64,000 nt of DNA. It comes from Polaromonas sp. JS666. Its GTDB lineage: Bacteria; Pseudomonadota; Gammaproteobacteria; Burkholderiales; Burkholderiaceae_C. The notes below the pieces were generated by a model, which was not told the origin of the DNA, did no database searches, and saw nothing but the letters and a program-made list of their open reading frames with translations. This document shows positions 7,960-16,232 of the stretch, piece by piece (the first letter of the stretch is position 1; the number at the start of each line of letters is the position of its first letter). The stretch is taken from positions 434,001-498,000 of the forward strand of contig NZ_FNHX01000003.1 in the NCBI RefSeq assembly GCF_900103405.1. The letters run 5' to 3'. The position numbers and the translations under genes are program-made.

Positions 7960-9917
7960 CAGAAAACAAATCCCACGCTGACGTGCAGGCGCAGCTGCTT
8001 GGCTTTGACGCCGTAGGCCACATCCATCTGCAGCGGGCCTATGGGGCTTCGCCAGCGCACGCCTGTGCCTATGCCGACGGAGGGTTTCATGTCCTTGGGG
8101 TTGTCGGCCACGGCGCCCGCGTCGATGAAAAAAGTGTTCTCCCACTCGCTGGGCCGGCCGTCACGCAGCAGGGGGCGCTGGTATTCGACGCTGCCCACGG
8201 CCATGTAGCGGCCCGGCCCGATCACGCCGTTGTCCAGCTTGATGCCGATGTCGCGGTAGCCGTAGCCGCGCACCGTGGTGTCGCCGCCGGTGCGAAACAG
8301 CAGGGTGCCGGGAATGCGGGCGGAGTCTTTCGCCATCACCGCGCCGCCCTCGGCGCGCATCGCGATGCGGCCGCGCTCCAGCGGCACAATGCCCAGCCAG
8401 CGGCCCACGGCGCGTGTGAAGGGCAGGTGCTGCGTGCCCATGGTGCTGCCGCCGCCGAGTTCAAAACCCAGGCCGTAGCCCTTGTTGGGGAAGGGCAGGC
8501 TGTCGAAATAACGGCCGGTCCAGACATAGTTGACCGACAGGGCCGAGCCGTCGCCGATGTCTGCGGCGCTGCTGTTGAGCTGGCCGCTGCCGCTGACGCT
8601 GGCCCTGTCGTACTGCACATACATATTGCGGTCTATGCGCTCGCCGGCCTGGGTGCGGCCAAAGCGCAGGCGGCTGGAGCGCGTGACCAGGTCGTCATCG
8701 TCGACACGCTCGGCGCGCGCCAGCGCCACCCAGCGCCAGTTGGACTCGTCGGGAATGGAGGTCCATTCGGTCTGCGCATAAGGCGCCTTCTTTTCGAGCT
8801 GCAGCTTGGTGACGGCGCGCCAGTTGGTGCCCGGCACGCGCTGGTGGGTGTGCTCGACGGAGGCGCGCGGGCCGCTGTCGGTGGTCACGCCCACGCCCAG
8901 GATGACTTTTTGCAGCTTGGCCTCGCGCACCTGGACCTGCACGGGCGCGGCGTTCGGGTCGCTTTCGGGATCGACAAAGATATAGGCCGAATCGAAGTAG
9001 CCGCTGGAGGCCAGTCGCAGCTGTGCCTCGTTCAGCTGGTTCTGGTCGTAAGGCGTGCCCGGCGTCAGGCGCGCCAGGCGCGGCACCAGCACCGGGTCGT
9101 AGCGCTCCACGCCGCTGACTTGCAGCGGGCCCAGGCGGTAGAGCGGGCCGGAGTCCAGCTTGAGGCTGAGTGCCGCGCTGTTGGTGGGCGCGTCCACGTC
9201 GGCCAGGCTGTCGGCCAGCTTGCCGGCCGGGTAGCGGCGGGCCACCAGTTCGCGCAGGGCCTGGGTCTTGGCGCCGTCCCAGGTGTCCTGGGTGAAGCGC
9301 TGGCCCGCGGGCAGGCGCCAGTCGCGTTCTATCCCGGCGCGCTGGGCTTTGGCGTCCGGGTCGGGGGAGTCGGCGATGTCGCCCGCGAAATCAATCGCCA
9401 CCCCGCCCACGATGGTGGCCTGCCCGGGCTCCACGGCGACCACAATGGTCGGCTTCTGGCCGGCCGCGCCTTCGCGTGTGATGTTGATGCTGGGGCTGAA
9501 GTAGCCCAGCGTGCCGGCCAGGTTGCGCACATTGCGCTCGGCCAGCACGATGAGGCGCGCGAGTTCGGCCTCGTCGAGGTCGGTCACCGCGCGGTAGCGC
9601 TGCAGCTCCAGGTGTTTGTCGAGCAGGTCCTTGAGGGGCTGCGGCGCGCGCACCGCGATGTCGAAAGCCGTGACTTCGGGCTGGGCGCTGGTCGGGCCCG
9701 TCGCGCCCTCGGGTGTGGGCCCGGGTGAGACTTTTTCAGGCGGCGGTGGCGGGGCGGGTGCGGTCTGCGTGACGCTGGAAGGCGGTGTTGTGCTGTCCGC
9801 GGGCGCAGCTGTTTGCGCGCCGGCCAAGGGCGCCAGCAGGATCGCAAAGAGGGCGAAAGCAGCGCCCGGGGTGGCCTTCCGTGCGCAGTGCTTACTGTGG
9901 ATGCTGGGAGGGGTCAC
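7959..9917 (-). CDS. tamA: TamA-like Omp85 outer-membrane protein
   Basis: 652-residue outer-membrane barrel of the Omp85/BamA superfamily, partner of the adjacent tamB product. The N-terminus has a signal peptide (AAFALFAILLAPLAGAQ), a proline-rich linker, then POTRA-type repeats (for example LKDLLDKHLELQRYRAV and GPLQVSGVERYDPVLVPRLA), and a C-terminal barrel ending in LRLHVSVGFVF with terminal aromatic residue as expected for barrel insertion. The barrel carries the family's VRGYGYRDIG motif (around residue 546), equivalent to the VRGF/Y-G-Y motif of Omp85. Start is GTG at 9917; no ATG is available before the signal peptide. Overlaps tamB by four bases. Confidence 0.92.
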   Translation of the reverse strand: MTPPSIHSKHCARKATPGAAFALFAILLAPLAGAQTAAPADSTTPPSSVTQTAPAPPPPPEKVSPGPTPEGATGPTSAQPEVTAFDIAVRAPQPLKDLLDKHLELQRYRAVTDLDEAELARLIVLAERNVRNLAGTLGYFSPSINITREGAAGQKPTIVVAVEPGQATIVGGVAIDFAGDIADSPDPDAKAQRAGIERDWRLPAGQRFTQDTWDGAKTQALRELVARRYPAGKLADSLADVDAPTNSAALSLKLDSGPLYRLGPLQVSGVERYDPVLVPRLARLTPGTPYDQNQLNEAQLRLASSGYFDSAYIFVDPESDPNAAPVQVQVREAKLQKVILGVGVTTDSGPRASVEHTHQRVPGTNWRAVTKLQLEKKAPYAQTEWTSIPDESNWRWVALARAERVDDDDLVTRSSRLRFGRTQAGERIDRNMYVQYDRASVSGSGQLNSSAADIGDGSALSVNYVWTGRYFDSLPFPNKGYGLGFELGGGSTMGTQHLPFTRAVGRWLGIVPLERGRIAMRAEGGAVMAKDSARIPGTLLFRTGGDTTVRGYGYRDIGIKLDNGVIGPGRYMAVGSVEYQRPLLRDGRPSEWENTFFIDAGAVADNPKDMKPSVGIGTGVRWRSPIGPLQMDVAYGVKAKQLRLHVSVGFVF

Positions 9918-9967
9918 GGGGGCAGTTTACTTGAGCGCTCCCATGCTCAAGCGTAGGAGGCAGTCTC

Positions 9968-11182
9968 TTATTTGGAGAGCATCCGCATGGCTTCCTCAAG
10001 CCCTTTGATGGTCAGCGGGTACATGCGCTGGTTGACCAACTGCTGGATCACGCCAATGCTTTGGCGGTATTGCCAGACGCCTTGCGGTTCGGGGTTGATC
10101 CAGGCGAACTTGGGGAAGGCGTTGGTCAGGCGCTGCATCCATTCGGCGCCGGCTTCTTCGTTGTTGTATTCCACGCTGCCGCCGGGCTGCAGGATTTCAT
10201 AGGGGCTCATGGTCGCGTCACCGACGAAAATGAGTTTGTAGTCCTTGTTGTACTTGCGGATGATGTCCCAGGTCGGGAATTTTTCGCTGAAGCGGCGGCG
10301 GTTGTTCTTCCACATGAAGTCGTAAACGCAGTTGTGGAAGTAATAAAACTCCAGGTGCTTGAACTCGGCTTTCACGGCCGAGAACATTTCCTCGACGCGG
10401 TGTATGTGTTCGTCCATGGTGCCGCCCACGTCCATGAGCAGCAGCACCTTCACGTTGTTGTGGCGCTCGGGCACCATCTTGATGTCCAGCCAGCCGGCAT
10501 TGGCCGCAGTGGAGCGGATCGTGTCGTCCAGGTCCAGTTCCTCGGCATTGCCCTGGCGCGCGAACTTGCGCAGCCGGCGCAGCGCGACCTTGATGTTGCG
10601 TGTGCCCAGCTCTTGCGTGTCGTCGTAGTCCTTGTAGGCGCGCTGGTCCCAGACTTTCACCGCGCTCTTGTTGCGGCTTTTTTCCTGGCCTATGCGTATG
10701 CCCTGCGGGTTGAAGCCGTTGGCGCCGAAGGGCGAGGTGCCACCCGTGCCTATCCATTTGCTGCCGCCTTCGTGGCGTTCCTTCTGTTCCTCAAAACGCT
10801 TTTTGAGCGTTTCCATGAGCTCGTCCCAGCCCATTTTTTCGATCTTGGCTTTTTCCTCGGGGCTCAGTTCAAGCTCCAGGTTCTTGCGCAGCCATTCGAG
10901 CGGGATGTCTTTGGTGAAGTCGGCCAGCATCTCGACGCCCTTGAAGTAGGCGGCAAAGGCGCGGTCGAATTTGTCGTAGTTTTTTTCGTCCTTCACGAGC
11001 ACGGTGCGGCTCAGGTAATAGAAGTCGTCGATCTTCCAGGCGCCTTCACCCTGTTGCCCCTCGAGCTTGTCGCTGTTGGGCCCGACCACGCCGGCCTCCA
11101 GCGCTTCCAGCAGCATCAGGTATTCCTTGACGGAGACCGGCAGCTTGGCCGAGCGCAGGGTGTAAAAGAAATCGATGAGCAT
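9968..11182 (-). CDS. VWA (CoxE-like) domain protein
   Basis: 404 residues with a C-terminal von Willebrand factor A domain; such proteins commonly partner MoxR-type AAA+ ATPases, one of which lies 0.9 kb upstream in the same operon. The metal-binding (MIDAS) loop reads LLLMDVGGTMDEH (about 247-259), a DxGGT version of the usual DxSxS; I recall the glycine form as normal for this CoxE-like subfamily. The N-terminal half is acidic and helical (VSVKEYLMLLEALEAGVV). No signal peptide or membrane span, so cytoplasmic. Operon order on the minus strand: MoxR, small membrane protein, GNAT, VWA. The client of the MoxR-VWA pair is not known. Confidence 0.88.
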   Translation of the reverse strand: MLIDFFYTLRSAKLPVSVKEYLMLLEALEAGVVGPNSDKLEGQQGEGAWKIDDFYYLSRTVLVKDEKNYDKFDRAFAAYFKGVEMLADFTKDIPLEWLRKNLELELSPEEKAKIEKMGWDELMETLKKRFEEQKERHEGGSKWIGTGGTSPFGANGFNPQGIRIGQEKSRNKSAVKVWDQRAYKDYDDTQELGTRNIKVALRRLRKFARQGNAEELDLDDTIRSTAANAGWLDIKMVPERHNNVKVLLLMDVGGTMDEHIHRVEEMFSAVKAEFKHLEFYYFHNCVYDFMWKNNRRRFSEKFPTWDIIRKYNKDYKLIFVGDATMSPYEILQPGGSVEYNNEEAGAEWMQRLTNAFPKFAWINPEPQGVWQYRQSIGVIQQLVNQRMYPLTIKGLEEAMRMLSK

Positions 11183-11210
11183 GGTGAGCTACTCCTTGGC
11201 GGTCGGCGCT

Positions 11211-11798
11211 TCAGGCTCTTGGCTTATCCAGCAAGTACAGCAGTTGCGCTTTGACCTCGGGCCATTCGCCGGCGGCCAGGCTGTACATCACGGTGTCGCG
11301 TATGGTGCCGTCGCGGCGCAGCGCATGGCCGCGCAGCACGCCGTCCTTGCGCGCGCCCAGGCGTTCGATGGCGCGCTGCGAGGCGTGGTTGAAGTTGTCG
11401 GTGCGCCAGCCCACGATGTTGCAGCCCAGGGTTTCGAAGGCATGCGTGAGCATCAGGAGCTTGCAGGTGGTGTTGACATGGGTGCGCTGGCAGCGCGCGG
11501 CGTACCAGGTGTAGCCGATCTCGACGCGCTTGAGGTTGGGCACGATGTCGTGGTAACTCGTGGAGCCCAGCACCTCGCCGCTGGCGTCGTCGGTCACCGC
11601 GAAGGCGAAGCGGTTGGCCGTGGCCAGCGCCGTTTCGATGTAGCCGCGGGTTTCATGCGGCTCGGGCACGGAGGTGATGCGCAGCTTCCAGAGCTCGCCG
11701 TCGGCGGCCGCGGCCTTGAGGCCGGCCTCGTGTTCCAAAGCGAGGGGCACCAGGCGCACGCCGCGCGCCTGCAGTGTCACGGGTTCGACAAAAGCCAT
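11211..11798 (-). CDS. GNAT-family N-acetyltransferase (RimJ/RimL-like)
   Basis: 195 residues. Matches the RimJ/RimL-like branch of GNAT acetyltransferases: VRLVPLALEHEAGL near the N-terminus, a central beta region FAFAVTDDASGEVLGSTSYHDIVPNLKRVEIGYTW (given here in parts: GEVLGSTSY, RVEIGYTW), and the C-terminal N-H-A-S-Q-R-A-I-E-R-LGA motif, which in this family lines the acetyl-CoA site. The canonical R/QxxGxG/A loop is replaced by QRTHVNT, as is usual in this subgroup. It sits two bases after the upstream small membrane protein gene and 28 bases before the VWA gene, so it belongs to the MoxR operon. Substrate unknown. Confidence 0.85.
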   Translation of the reverse strand: MAFVEPVTLQARGVRLVPLALEHEAGLKAAAADGELWKLRITSVPEPHETRGYIETALATANRFAFAVTDDASGEVLGSTSYHDIVPNLKRVEIGYTWYAARCQRTHVNTTCKLLMLTHAFETLGCNIVGWRTDNFNHASQRAIERLGARKDGVLRGHALRRDGTIRDTVMYSLAAGEWPEVKAQLLYLLDKPRA

Positions 11799-11800
11799 GC

Positions 11801-12028
11801 TCAGTTCTCTCCTTCGGGTTTTTGCCGCTTCCTCCAGCGCCTGGCCAGCTGCAGGCCCAGGCCGCCGCCCAGGCCCACCAGCACGATGCCGCCTATGGCG
11901 GCATTGCCGTAACCGTCCGCAAAAATATCCAGGCCCAGCAGCCGGCCTATCCAGAAGCCCAGCAGGGCGCCGGCTACAAAACCGACCGCATCGGACAGTC
12001 CTTCGACCAACAGGGATTTTTGGTTCAT
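11801..12028 (-). CDS. Small two-helix membrane protein
   Basis: 75 residues. Two hydrophobic, glycine-rich spans are visible, AVGFVAGALLGFWIGRLLGL and AAIGGIVLVGLGGGLGLQLA, separated by a short loop (DIFADGYGN) and followed by a basic tail (RRWRKRQK), suggesting both ends are cytoplasmic. It starts 16 bases after the MoxR stop and ends two bases before the GNAT start, so it is part of the same transcript. The glycine pattern hints at tight helix packing. I do not recognise a named family. Confidence 0.75.
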   Translation of the reverse strand: MNQKSLLVEGLSDAVGFVAGALLGFWIGRLLGLDIFADGYGNAAIGGIVLVGLGGGLGLQLARRWRKRQKPEGEN

Positions 12029-12044
12029 GAATCGGTCCTGTGCT

Positions 12045-12899
12045 TCAGCGATTGTTGCGCTGCATGAAAACCAGCTTCTCGAACAGGGTCACGTCCTGCT
12101 CGTTCTTGAGCAGCGCGCCCACCAGCGGCGGCACGGCGACCTTGTCGTCCTTGCTTTGCAGGGCGTCCAGCGGGATGTCCTCGGCGACCAGCAGCTTGAG
12201 CCAGTCCAGCAGCTCGCTGGTCGAGGGTTTTTTCTTGAGGCCGGGCAGGTTGCGCACGTCGTAAAACGTTTTCATCGCGGCGGTCAGCAGCTCTTTCTTG
12301 AGATCCGGGAAGTGCACGTCCACGATCTGCTTCATGGTGTCGGCGTCGGGGAACTTGATGTAGTGGAAGAAGCAGCGGCGCAAAAACGCGTCGGGCAGTT
12401 CTTTTTCGTTGTTGGAGGTGATGAACACCAGCGGGCGGTGCCTGGCCTTGATGAGCTCGCGTGTTTCATACACATAGAACTCCATGCGGTCGATTTCGCG
12501 CAGCAGGTCGTTGGGAAATTCGATGTCGGCCTTGTCGATCTCGTCGATCAGCAGCGCCACCGGCGTTTCCGAGGTGAAGGCCTGCCAGAGCACGCCCTTG
12601 ACGATGTAGTTGTGGATGTCCTTGACCTTCTCGCCGCCGTCCACGGTGGACAGCTGCGAGTCGCGCAGGCGCGACACCGCGTCGTATTCATAGAGGCCCT
12701 GCTGCGCCTTGGTGGTGGACTTGATGTGCCATTGCAACAGTGGCAGGCCCAGGGACTGGGCCACTTCCTCGGCCAGCATGGTCTTGCCGGTGCCGGGCTC
12801 GCCCTTGACCAGCAGCGGCTTTTTCAGGGCGGCGGCGGCGTTGACGGCGAGCATCAGGTCCTGGGTGGCGACGTAGTTTTTTGAGCCTTGAAATTTCAT
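12045..12899 (-). CDS. MoxR-family AAA+ ATPase
   Basis: 284 residues, a chaperone-like AAA+ ATPase. Walker A is GEPGTGKT (residues 33-40), Walker B is ALLIDEIDKAD (about 118-128), and sensor residues appear in LVFITSNNEKELPDAFLRR, where the trailing RR gives the arginine finger region. MoxR ATPases usually act with VWA proteins to mature or insert metal cofactors or assemble complexes; the VWA gene is the last gene of this operon. The short length and the KFQGSKNYVATQDLMLAV start are typical of the Burkholderiales version. First gene of the minus-strand operon; divergent from the cytochrome c gene at 13036. Confidence 0.92.
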   Translation of the reverse strand: MKFQGSKNYVATQDLMLAVNAAAALKKPLLVKGEPGTGKTMLAEEVAQSLGLPLLQWHIKSTTKAQQGLYEYDAVSRLRDSQLSTVDGGEKVKDIHNYIVKGVLWQAFTSETPVALLIDEIDKADIEFPNDLLREIDRMEFYVYETRELIKARHRPLVFITSNNEKELPDAFLRRCFFHYIKFPDADTMKQIVDVHFPDLKKELLTAAMKTFYDVRNLPGLKKKPSTSELLDWLKLLVAEDIPLDALQSKDDKVAVPPLVGALLKNEQDVTLFEKLVFMQRNNR

Positions 12900-12982
12900 G
12901 TTCTTGGGTCAGGGAGGTGAAGGTGGAGCGGGCTTTTGCGGGGCCTGGCCGGCAACGGGTGCCTGGCCGCGGCGGGCCCAGA

Positions 12983-12988
12983 TATAAT
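12983..12988 (+). promoter_or_regulatory. Probable -10 box (TATAAT) for the cytochrome c4-like gene
   Basis: A perfect TATAAT lies 48 bases before the ATG at 13036 in an otherwise GC-rich stretch. The -35 position (about 12960-12965, TGCCTG) is a weak match, so an activator may be needed. Confidence 0.55.
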
Positions 12989-13035
12989 CCAAGGTTGTTT
13001 TATACGATGAATCCCCACCTGATTGTGCGCGCAAA

Positions 13036-13689
13036 ATGAATAAGCTGTTCACCACGATATTCGCCGTTGCTGTCTCTTGTGCGACGGCTGCCAGCCTGGC
13101 CCAGGAGATCAAGGGCGACGCCAAGGCCGGCGAAACCAAGAATGCCATGTGCATAGGCTGCCACGGCATCAAGGGCTACCAGGCCTCTTTCCCCGAGGTC
13201 TACAAGGTGCCCATGATTTCCGGCCAGGGCGCCAAATACATCACCGCCGCGCTCAATGAATACAAAAAAGGCGAACGCAAGCACCCGACGATGCGCGCCA
13301 TCGCCGACTCCCTGACCGACCAGGACATCGCCGACCTCGCCGCCCACTACAGCGCCGACGGCGCGGGCGAGCCGGCCAAGGCCGCCAAGGAGCCCAGCAC
13401 CGAAGTCAAGGCCCTGCTGGCCAAGGCCAATTGCGCCTCCTGCCACGGCGACAACTTCAGCAAGCCGATTGACCCGGCCTACCCCAAGATCGGCGGCCAG
13501 CATGCCGACTACCTGTTCGTGGCGCTCAAGGCCTACAAGACCGAGAACAACCCCAAGGTCGGCCGCGGCAACGCCATCATGGCCGGCATGGCCAAGCAGT
13601 ACACCAATGCCGAACTCAAGCAGCTGGCCAACTACCTGGCCTCTGTGGACGGCGACCTGAAGACCATTCCGCAGAAGAAATTCCGCTAA
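13036..13689 (+). CDS. Diheme cytochrome c4-like protein
   Basis: 217 residues, periplasmic electron carrier with two c-type haem sites. It has a signal peptide (MNKLFTTIFAVAVSCATAASLAQ), haem motif one CIGCH (39-43) and motif two CASCH (133-137). Each half is a class I cytochrome domain with a methionine ligand region (VPMISGQGAKY and IMAGMAKQYTNAELK), the pattern of cytochrome c4, which donates electrons to terminal oxidases. A caa3-type oxidase is encoded later in this window, so functional linkage is plausible but inferred. Ends in front of a strong hairpin terminator shared with the convergent DUF1841 gene. Confidence 0.93.
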   Translation: MNKLFTTIFAVAVSCATAASLAQEIKGDAKAGETKNAMCIGCHGIKGYQASFPEVYKVPMISGQGAKYITAALNEYKKGERKHPTMRAIADSLTDQDIADLAAHYSADGAGEPAKAAKEPSTEVKALLAKANCASCHGDNFSKPIDPAYPKIGGQHADYLFVALKAYKTENNPKVGRGNAIMAGMAKQYTNAELKQLANYLASVDGDLKTIPQKKFR

Positions 13690-13708
13690 GCCGGAATCTC
13701 ACACACAC

Positions 13709-13739
13709 AAAAAAGCCGCTTCATCAAGCGGCTTTTTTT
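13709..13739. terminator. Bidirectional rho-independent terminator
   Basis: A-rich lead, stem GCCGCTT, loop CATC, stem AAGCGGC, then T7; A and T tracts on both sides let it work for the cytochrome gene (+) and the convergent DUF1841 gene (-). Confidence 0.92.
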
Positions 13740-13744
13740 ATGGG

Positions 13745-14179
13745 TCAATCGCGAGTTGCTCTTCGCTGCACGCAGTCGATATAGGCCGCGCCATCGGGCG
13801 GGCGCCCCGCGCGCTGGCTTTCCCAGACCATCTGCCCCAGGCAGTCCATGGTTTCGTGGTGGGCGTCATGCAGGGAGTTGCGCCGGGCCGTCAGCAGTTC
13901 CACGGCCTGGCGTATGCCGCGCGGCTGGTCTATGGAGCATTGCTCGCTGATGGACAGGTGCATGGACAGGTGCAGAAACGGGTTGGTCTTGCCGGCTTCC
14001 ACGTCATACATTTTTTCGAGCGCGGCATCGGCATCGGCAAAATCCGCGTGGTATTCGGGGTGCTCTTCGATCCACTGGCTGGCGATGGTTTCAATCGCCT
14101 CCATGGGCTGGCCGGCGCGGGCCTTGGCGTAGACGGAACAGAAGAAGCGCCGGACGTCGGCTTGCGAGGGCGTGAACAT
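13745..14179 (-). CDS. DUF1841 family protein
   Basis: 144 residues, soluble, no signal peptide. Begins MFTPSQADVRRFFCSVYAKA and contains NPFLHLSMHLSISEQCSIDQP (shown in part: NPFLHLSMHLSISEQ), the signature of the DUF1841 family widespread in beta- and gammaproteobacteria. The histidines in that stretch and the later HDAHHETMDCLGQMVW suggest a metal or helical-bundle site, but no function is established. Stop codon lies just beyond the shared terminator. Monocistronic as far as can be seen. Confidence 0.88.
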   Translation of the reverse strand: MFTPSQADVRRFFCSVYAKARAGQPMEAIETIASQWIEEHPEYHADFADADAALEKMYDVEAGKTNPFLHLSMHLSISEQCSIDQPRGIRQAVELLTARRNSLHDAHHETMDCLGQMVWESQRAGRPPDGAAYIDCVQRRATRD

Positions 14180-14370
14180 GGGCGAAAGCGTATCACGCAG
14201 GGGTTTTCCACTGCCGGCGTGTGCCTGTTATCAGTGCTTGGGCCACAGGGGCCGCGGGCTGCGTCCTACAGACAGTTAGCGCGTCCCTGCCTACGCTGCT
14301 ACCAGCGAGTGGCGCAGTTCCGGGGCGGGGCCACTCCCACCATTGACAGCCCGGCGAGGAGATCGACACC

Positions 14371-14592
14371 ATGAACGCAGCACGCATCACAGGCATAGTC
14401 CTGATTGTTTTGGGCCTGGCCGGGTTTTTCACCGGCGGCTTCAGCTTCACCAAGGACACCACGGCCGCCAAGATAGGCCCGATACAGCTGACCGTGAAGG
14501 AAAAAGAGTCGGTCAATATTCCGCAGTGGCTGAGCCTGGGGGCTATTGTTCTGGGTGCTGTCGTCCTGGTCGTTGGCTTCAAGAAGTCCTGA
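14371..14592 (+). CDS. Small two-helix membrane protein
   Basis: 73 residues with two hydrophobic spans, ITGIVLIVLGLAGFFTGGF near the start and LSLGAIVLGAVVLVVGF at the end, joined by a charged loop (IGPIQLTVKEKESVNIPQ). GAGGAG-like Shine-Dalgarno (cgaggagatc) is well placed before the ATG. Similar small proteins are common in proteobacteria but I cannot assign a function. Convergent with the IclR gene that ends seven bases later, with no visible terminator between them. Confidence 0.75.
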   Translation: MNAARITGIVLIVLGLAGFFTGGFSFTKDTTAAKIGPIQLTVKEKESVNIPQWLSLGAIVLGAVVLVVGFKKS

Positions 14593-14598
14593 CCCGCC

Positions 14599-15402
14599 TC
14601 AATTGCGCTGAACGCTAAGTAAGCGCGAGATCGCCTGGGCCGCCTTGAGTAATTGCGGCAGCATGCTCTCCTGCATGGCCTTGGCGCTGGTACGGTTGGC
14701 CTGGCCGCTGATATTGAGGGCGGCCACGGTCTGGCCGGCGCGGTTGGTAATCGGCGCCGCCATGGACACCAATCCCTCCTCGAGTTCCTGGTTGACCAGC
14801 GACCAGCCCTGCTTGCGCGCCTGCGCGACCTTGGCCGCGAGTTCCTTCACGTCAGTCACGGTGTATTTGGTGCGCGCCTCCAGCGTGGAGGCCTGCAGGC
14901 ATTTCATGAGTTCGGCCTCGGGCAGGGCCGACAGCAGCATGCGGCCCATGGAGGTGCAATACGCCGGCAGGCGCGAGCCCACGCCCAGGCTGATGCTCAT
15001 GATCTTGTGCGTGGGCACGCGCAGCACGTAAACAATGTCCGTGCCGTCCAGCACCGCGGCCGAGCAGGACTCCTTGACCTCGGCGACCAGCGCTTCCATC
15101 ACCGGCTCGGCGAGGTTCCAGATCGGCATGGACGACAGATAGGCAAAACCCAAATCCAGGATGCGCGGCGTGAGGCTGAAGAGCTTGCCGTCGCTGCTGA
15201 CATAACCCAGCGTTTCCAGCGTCAGCAAGATGCGGCGTGCGCCCGCGCGGCTCAGGCCGCTGCGCCCGGCGACTTCGGTCAACGTCTGGCGCGGCGCGTC
15301 CGCGCTGAAGGAGCGTATGACCTCCAGCCCGCGCGCGAAGGACTGCACATAGCCGTCGCCCGGCTTGTGGGCTGTGGTGGGCGTGGATGCGGCGTTTGCC
15401 AT
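14599..15402 (-). CDS. IclR-family regulator of the pca genes (PcaR/PobR type)
   Basis: 267 residues. N-terminal winged helix (LTEVAGRSGLSRAGARRILLTLETLGYV) followed by the IclR effector domain (SCSAAVLDGTDIVYVLRV and PAYCTSMGRMLLSAL). It is closest in pattern to the PcaR/PobR branch, which senses aromatic or beta-ketoadipate intermediates, and it is divergently transcribed from pcaI-pcaJ-pcaF, so control of those genes is the natural reading. The shared 113-base intergenic region has GAAC/GTTC half-sites over its own promoter, pointing to autoregulation. Whether it activates or represses pcaIJF cannot be told from sequence. Confidence 0.88.
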   Translation of the reverse strand: MANAASTPTTAHKPGDGYVQSFARGLEVIRSFSADAPRQTLTEVAGRSGLSRAGARRILLTLETLGYVSSDGKLFSLTPRILDLGFAYLSSMPIWNLAEPVMEALVAEVKESCSAAVLDGTDIVYVLRVPTHKIMSISLGVGSRLPAYCTSMGRMLLSALPEAELMKCLQASTLEARTKYTVTDVKELAAKVAQARKQGWSLVNQELEEGLVSMAAPITNRAGQTVAALNISGQANRTSAKAMQESMLPQLLKAAQAISRLLSVQRN

Positions 15403-15426
15403 GGTGAGCGAAATCTCCTAAAATTC

Positions 15427-15456
15427 ATTATACGAACTCTTGTTCTAATGTCGAAC
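15427..15456. promoter_or_regulatory. IclR-gene promoter with candidate IclR operator
   Basis: On the minus strand TATAAT sits at 15427-15432 with TTCGAC 17 bases upstream (15450-15455). Between and over these lie GAAC-TCTT-GTTC (15434-15445) and a further GAAC (15453-15456), an inverted repeat in the style of IclR-family operators. Confidence 0.5.
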
Positions 15457-15515
15457 AATATTTTGGTGGTGGCCGATGCTTCATTGGCGTGGCCGCCGTT
15501 CCTGGAGACGATTCA

Positions 15516-16232
15516 ATGATCAACAAGATTGCCGCTTCCGTCGCCGACGCGCTGGCGGATGTGAAGGACGGCGCCACGGTGCTGATAGGCGGCTTCGGCA
15601 CCGCGGGCATTCCCAATGAGCTGATCGACGGCCTGATAGCGCAGGGCGCCAAAGACCTCACGGTGGTGAACAACAACGCGGGCAACGCCGAAGTGGGCCT
15701 GGCCGCGTTGCTCAAGGCCGGGCGTGTGCGCAAAATCATCTGCAGCTTCCCGCGCCAGGCCGACAGCCAGGTGTTTGACGGCCTGTACCGCAGCGGCAAG
15801 CTGGAACTGGAACTGGTGCCGCAGGGCAACCTGGCCGAGCGCATTCGTGCGGCGGGCGCCGGCATAGGCGCCTTCTTTTGCCCCACGGGCTACGGCACCG
15901 AGCTGGCCCGCAACGCCGACGGCAGCGCCAAGGAAACCCGCGAAATCAACGGCCGGCAGTATGTGCTGGAAATGCCCATCCACGGCGACGTGGCGCTGAT
16001 CAAGGCGGAGCGCGGCGACCGCTGGGGCAACCTGACCTACCGCATGGCGGCCCGCAACTTCGGCCCGGTGATGGCGACGGCCGCGAAGAAAACCGTTGCC
16101 ACCGTGCATGAGATCGCCGAGCTTGGCGAGCTGGATCCCGAGACCATCGTGACGCCGGGCATCTTCGTCCACCACATCGTGAAGATTCAACGCACCGCTA
16201 CGCAAGCGGGCGGCTTTAAAAAGGCGGCATGA
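15516..16232 (+). CDS. pcaI: 3-oxoadipate CoA-transferase subunit A
   Basis: 238 residues, alpha subunit of the enzyme that moves CoA from succinyl-CoA to beta-ketoadipate in aromatic catabolism. The family's glycine-rich CoA-binding loop VLIGGFGTAGIPNELI is at about 26-41, and the GAFFCPTGYGTELA stretch is typical of subunit A. ATG at 15516 is preceded by GGAGA at a seven-base spacing; an upstream ATG would add nine residues without similarity. The stop overlaps pcaJ by four bases (ATGA). Related acetoacetate or succinyl-CoA transferases share these motifs, but the adjacent pcaF argues for beta-ketoadipate. Confidence 0.92.
   Translation: MINKIAASVADALADVKDGATVLIGGFGTAGIPNELIDGLIAQGAKDLTVVNNNAGNAEVGLAALLKAGRVRKIICSFPRQADSQVFDGLYRSGKLELELVPQGNLAERIRAAGAGIGAFFCPTGYGTELARNADGSAKETREINGRQYVLEMPIHGDVALIKAERGDRWGNLTYRMAARNFGPVMATAAKKTVATVHEIAELGELDPETIVTPGIFVHHIVKIQRTATQAGGFKKAA

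Noticed and set aside
7941-9728. Long plus-strand open frame opposite tamA
   Set aside because: Antisense shadow of tamA with the typical His/Arg/Ala-rich composition and no recognisable motif.
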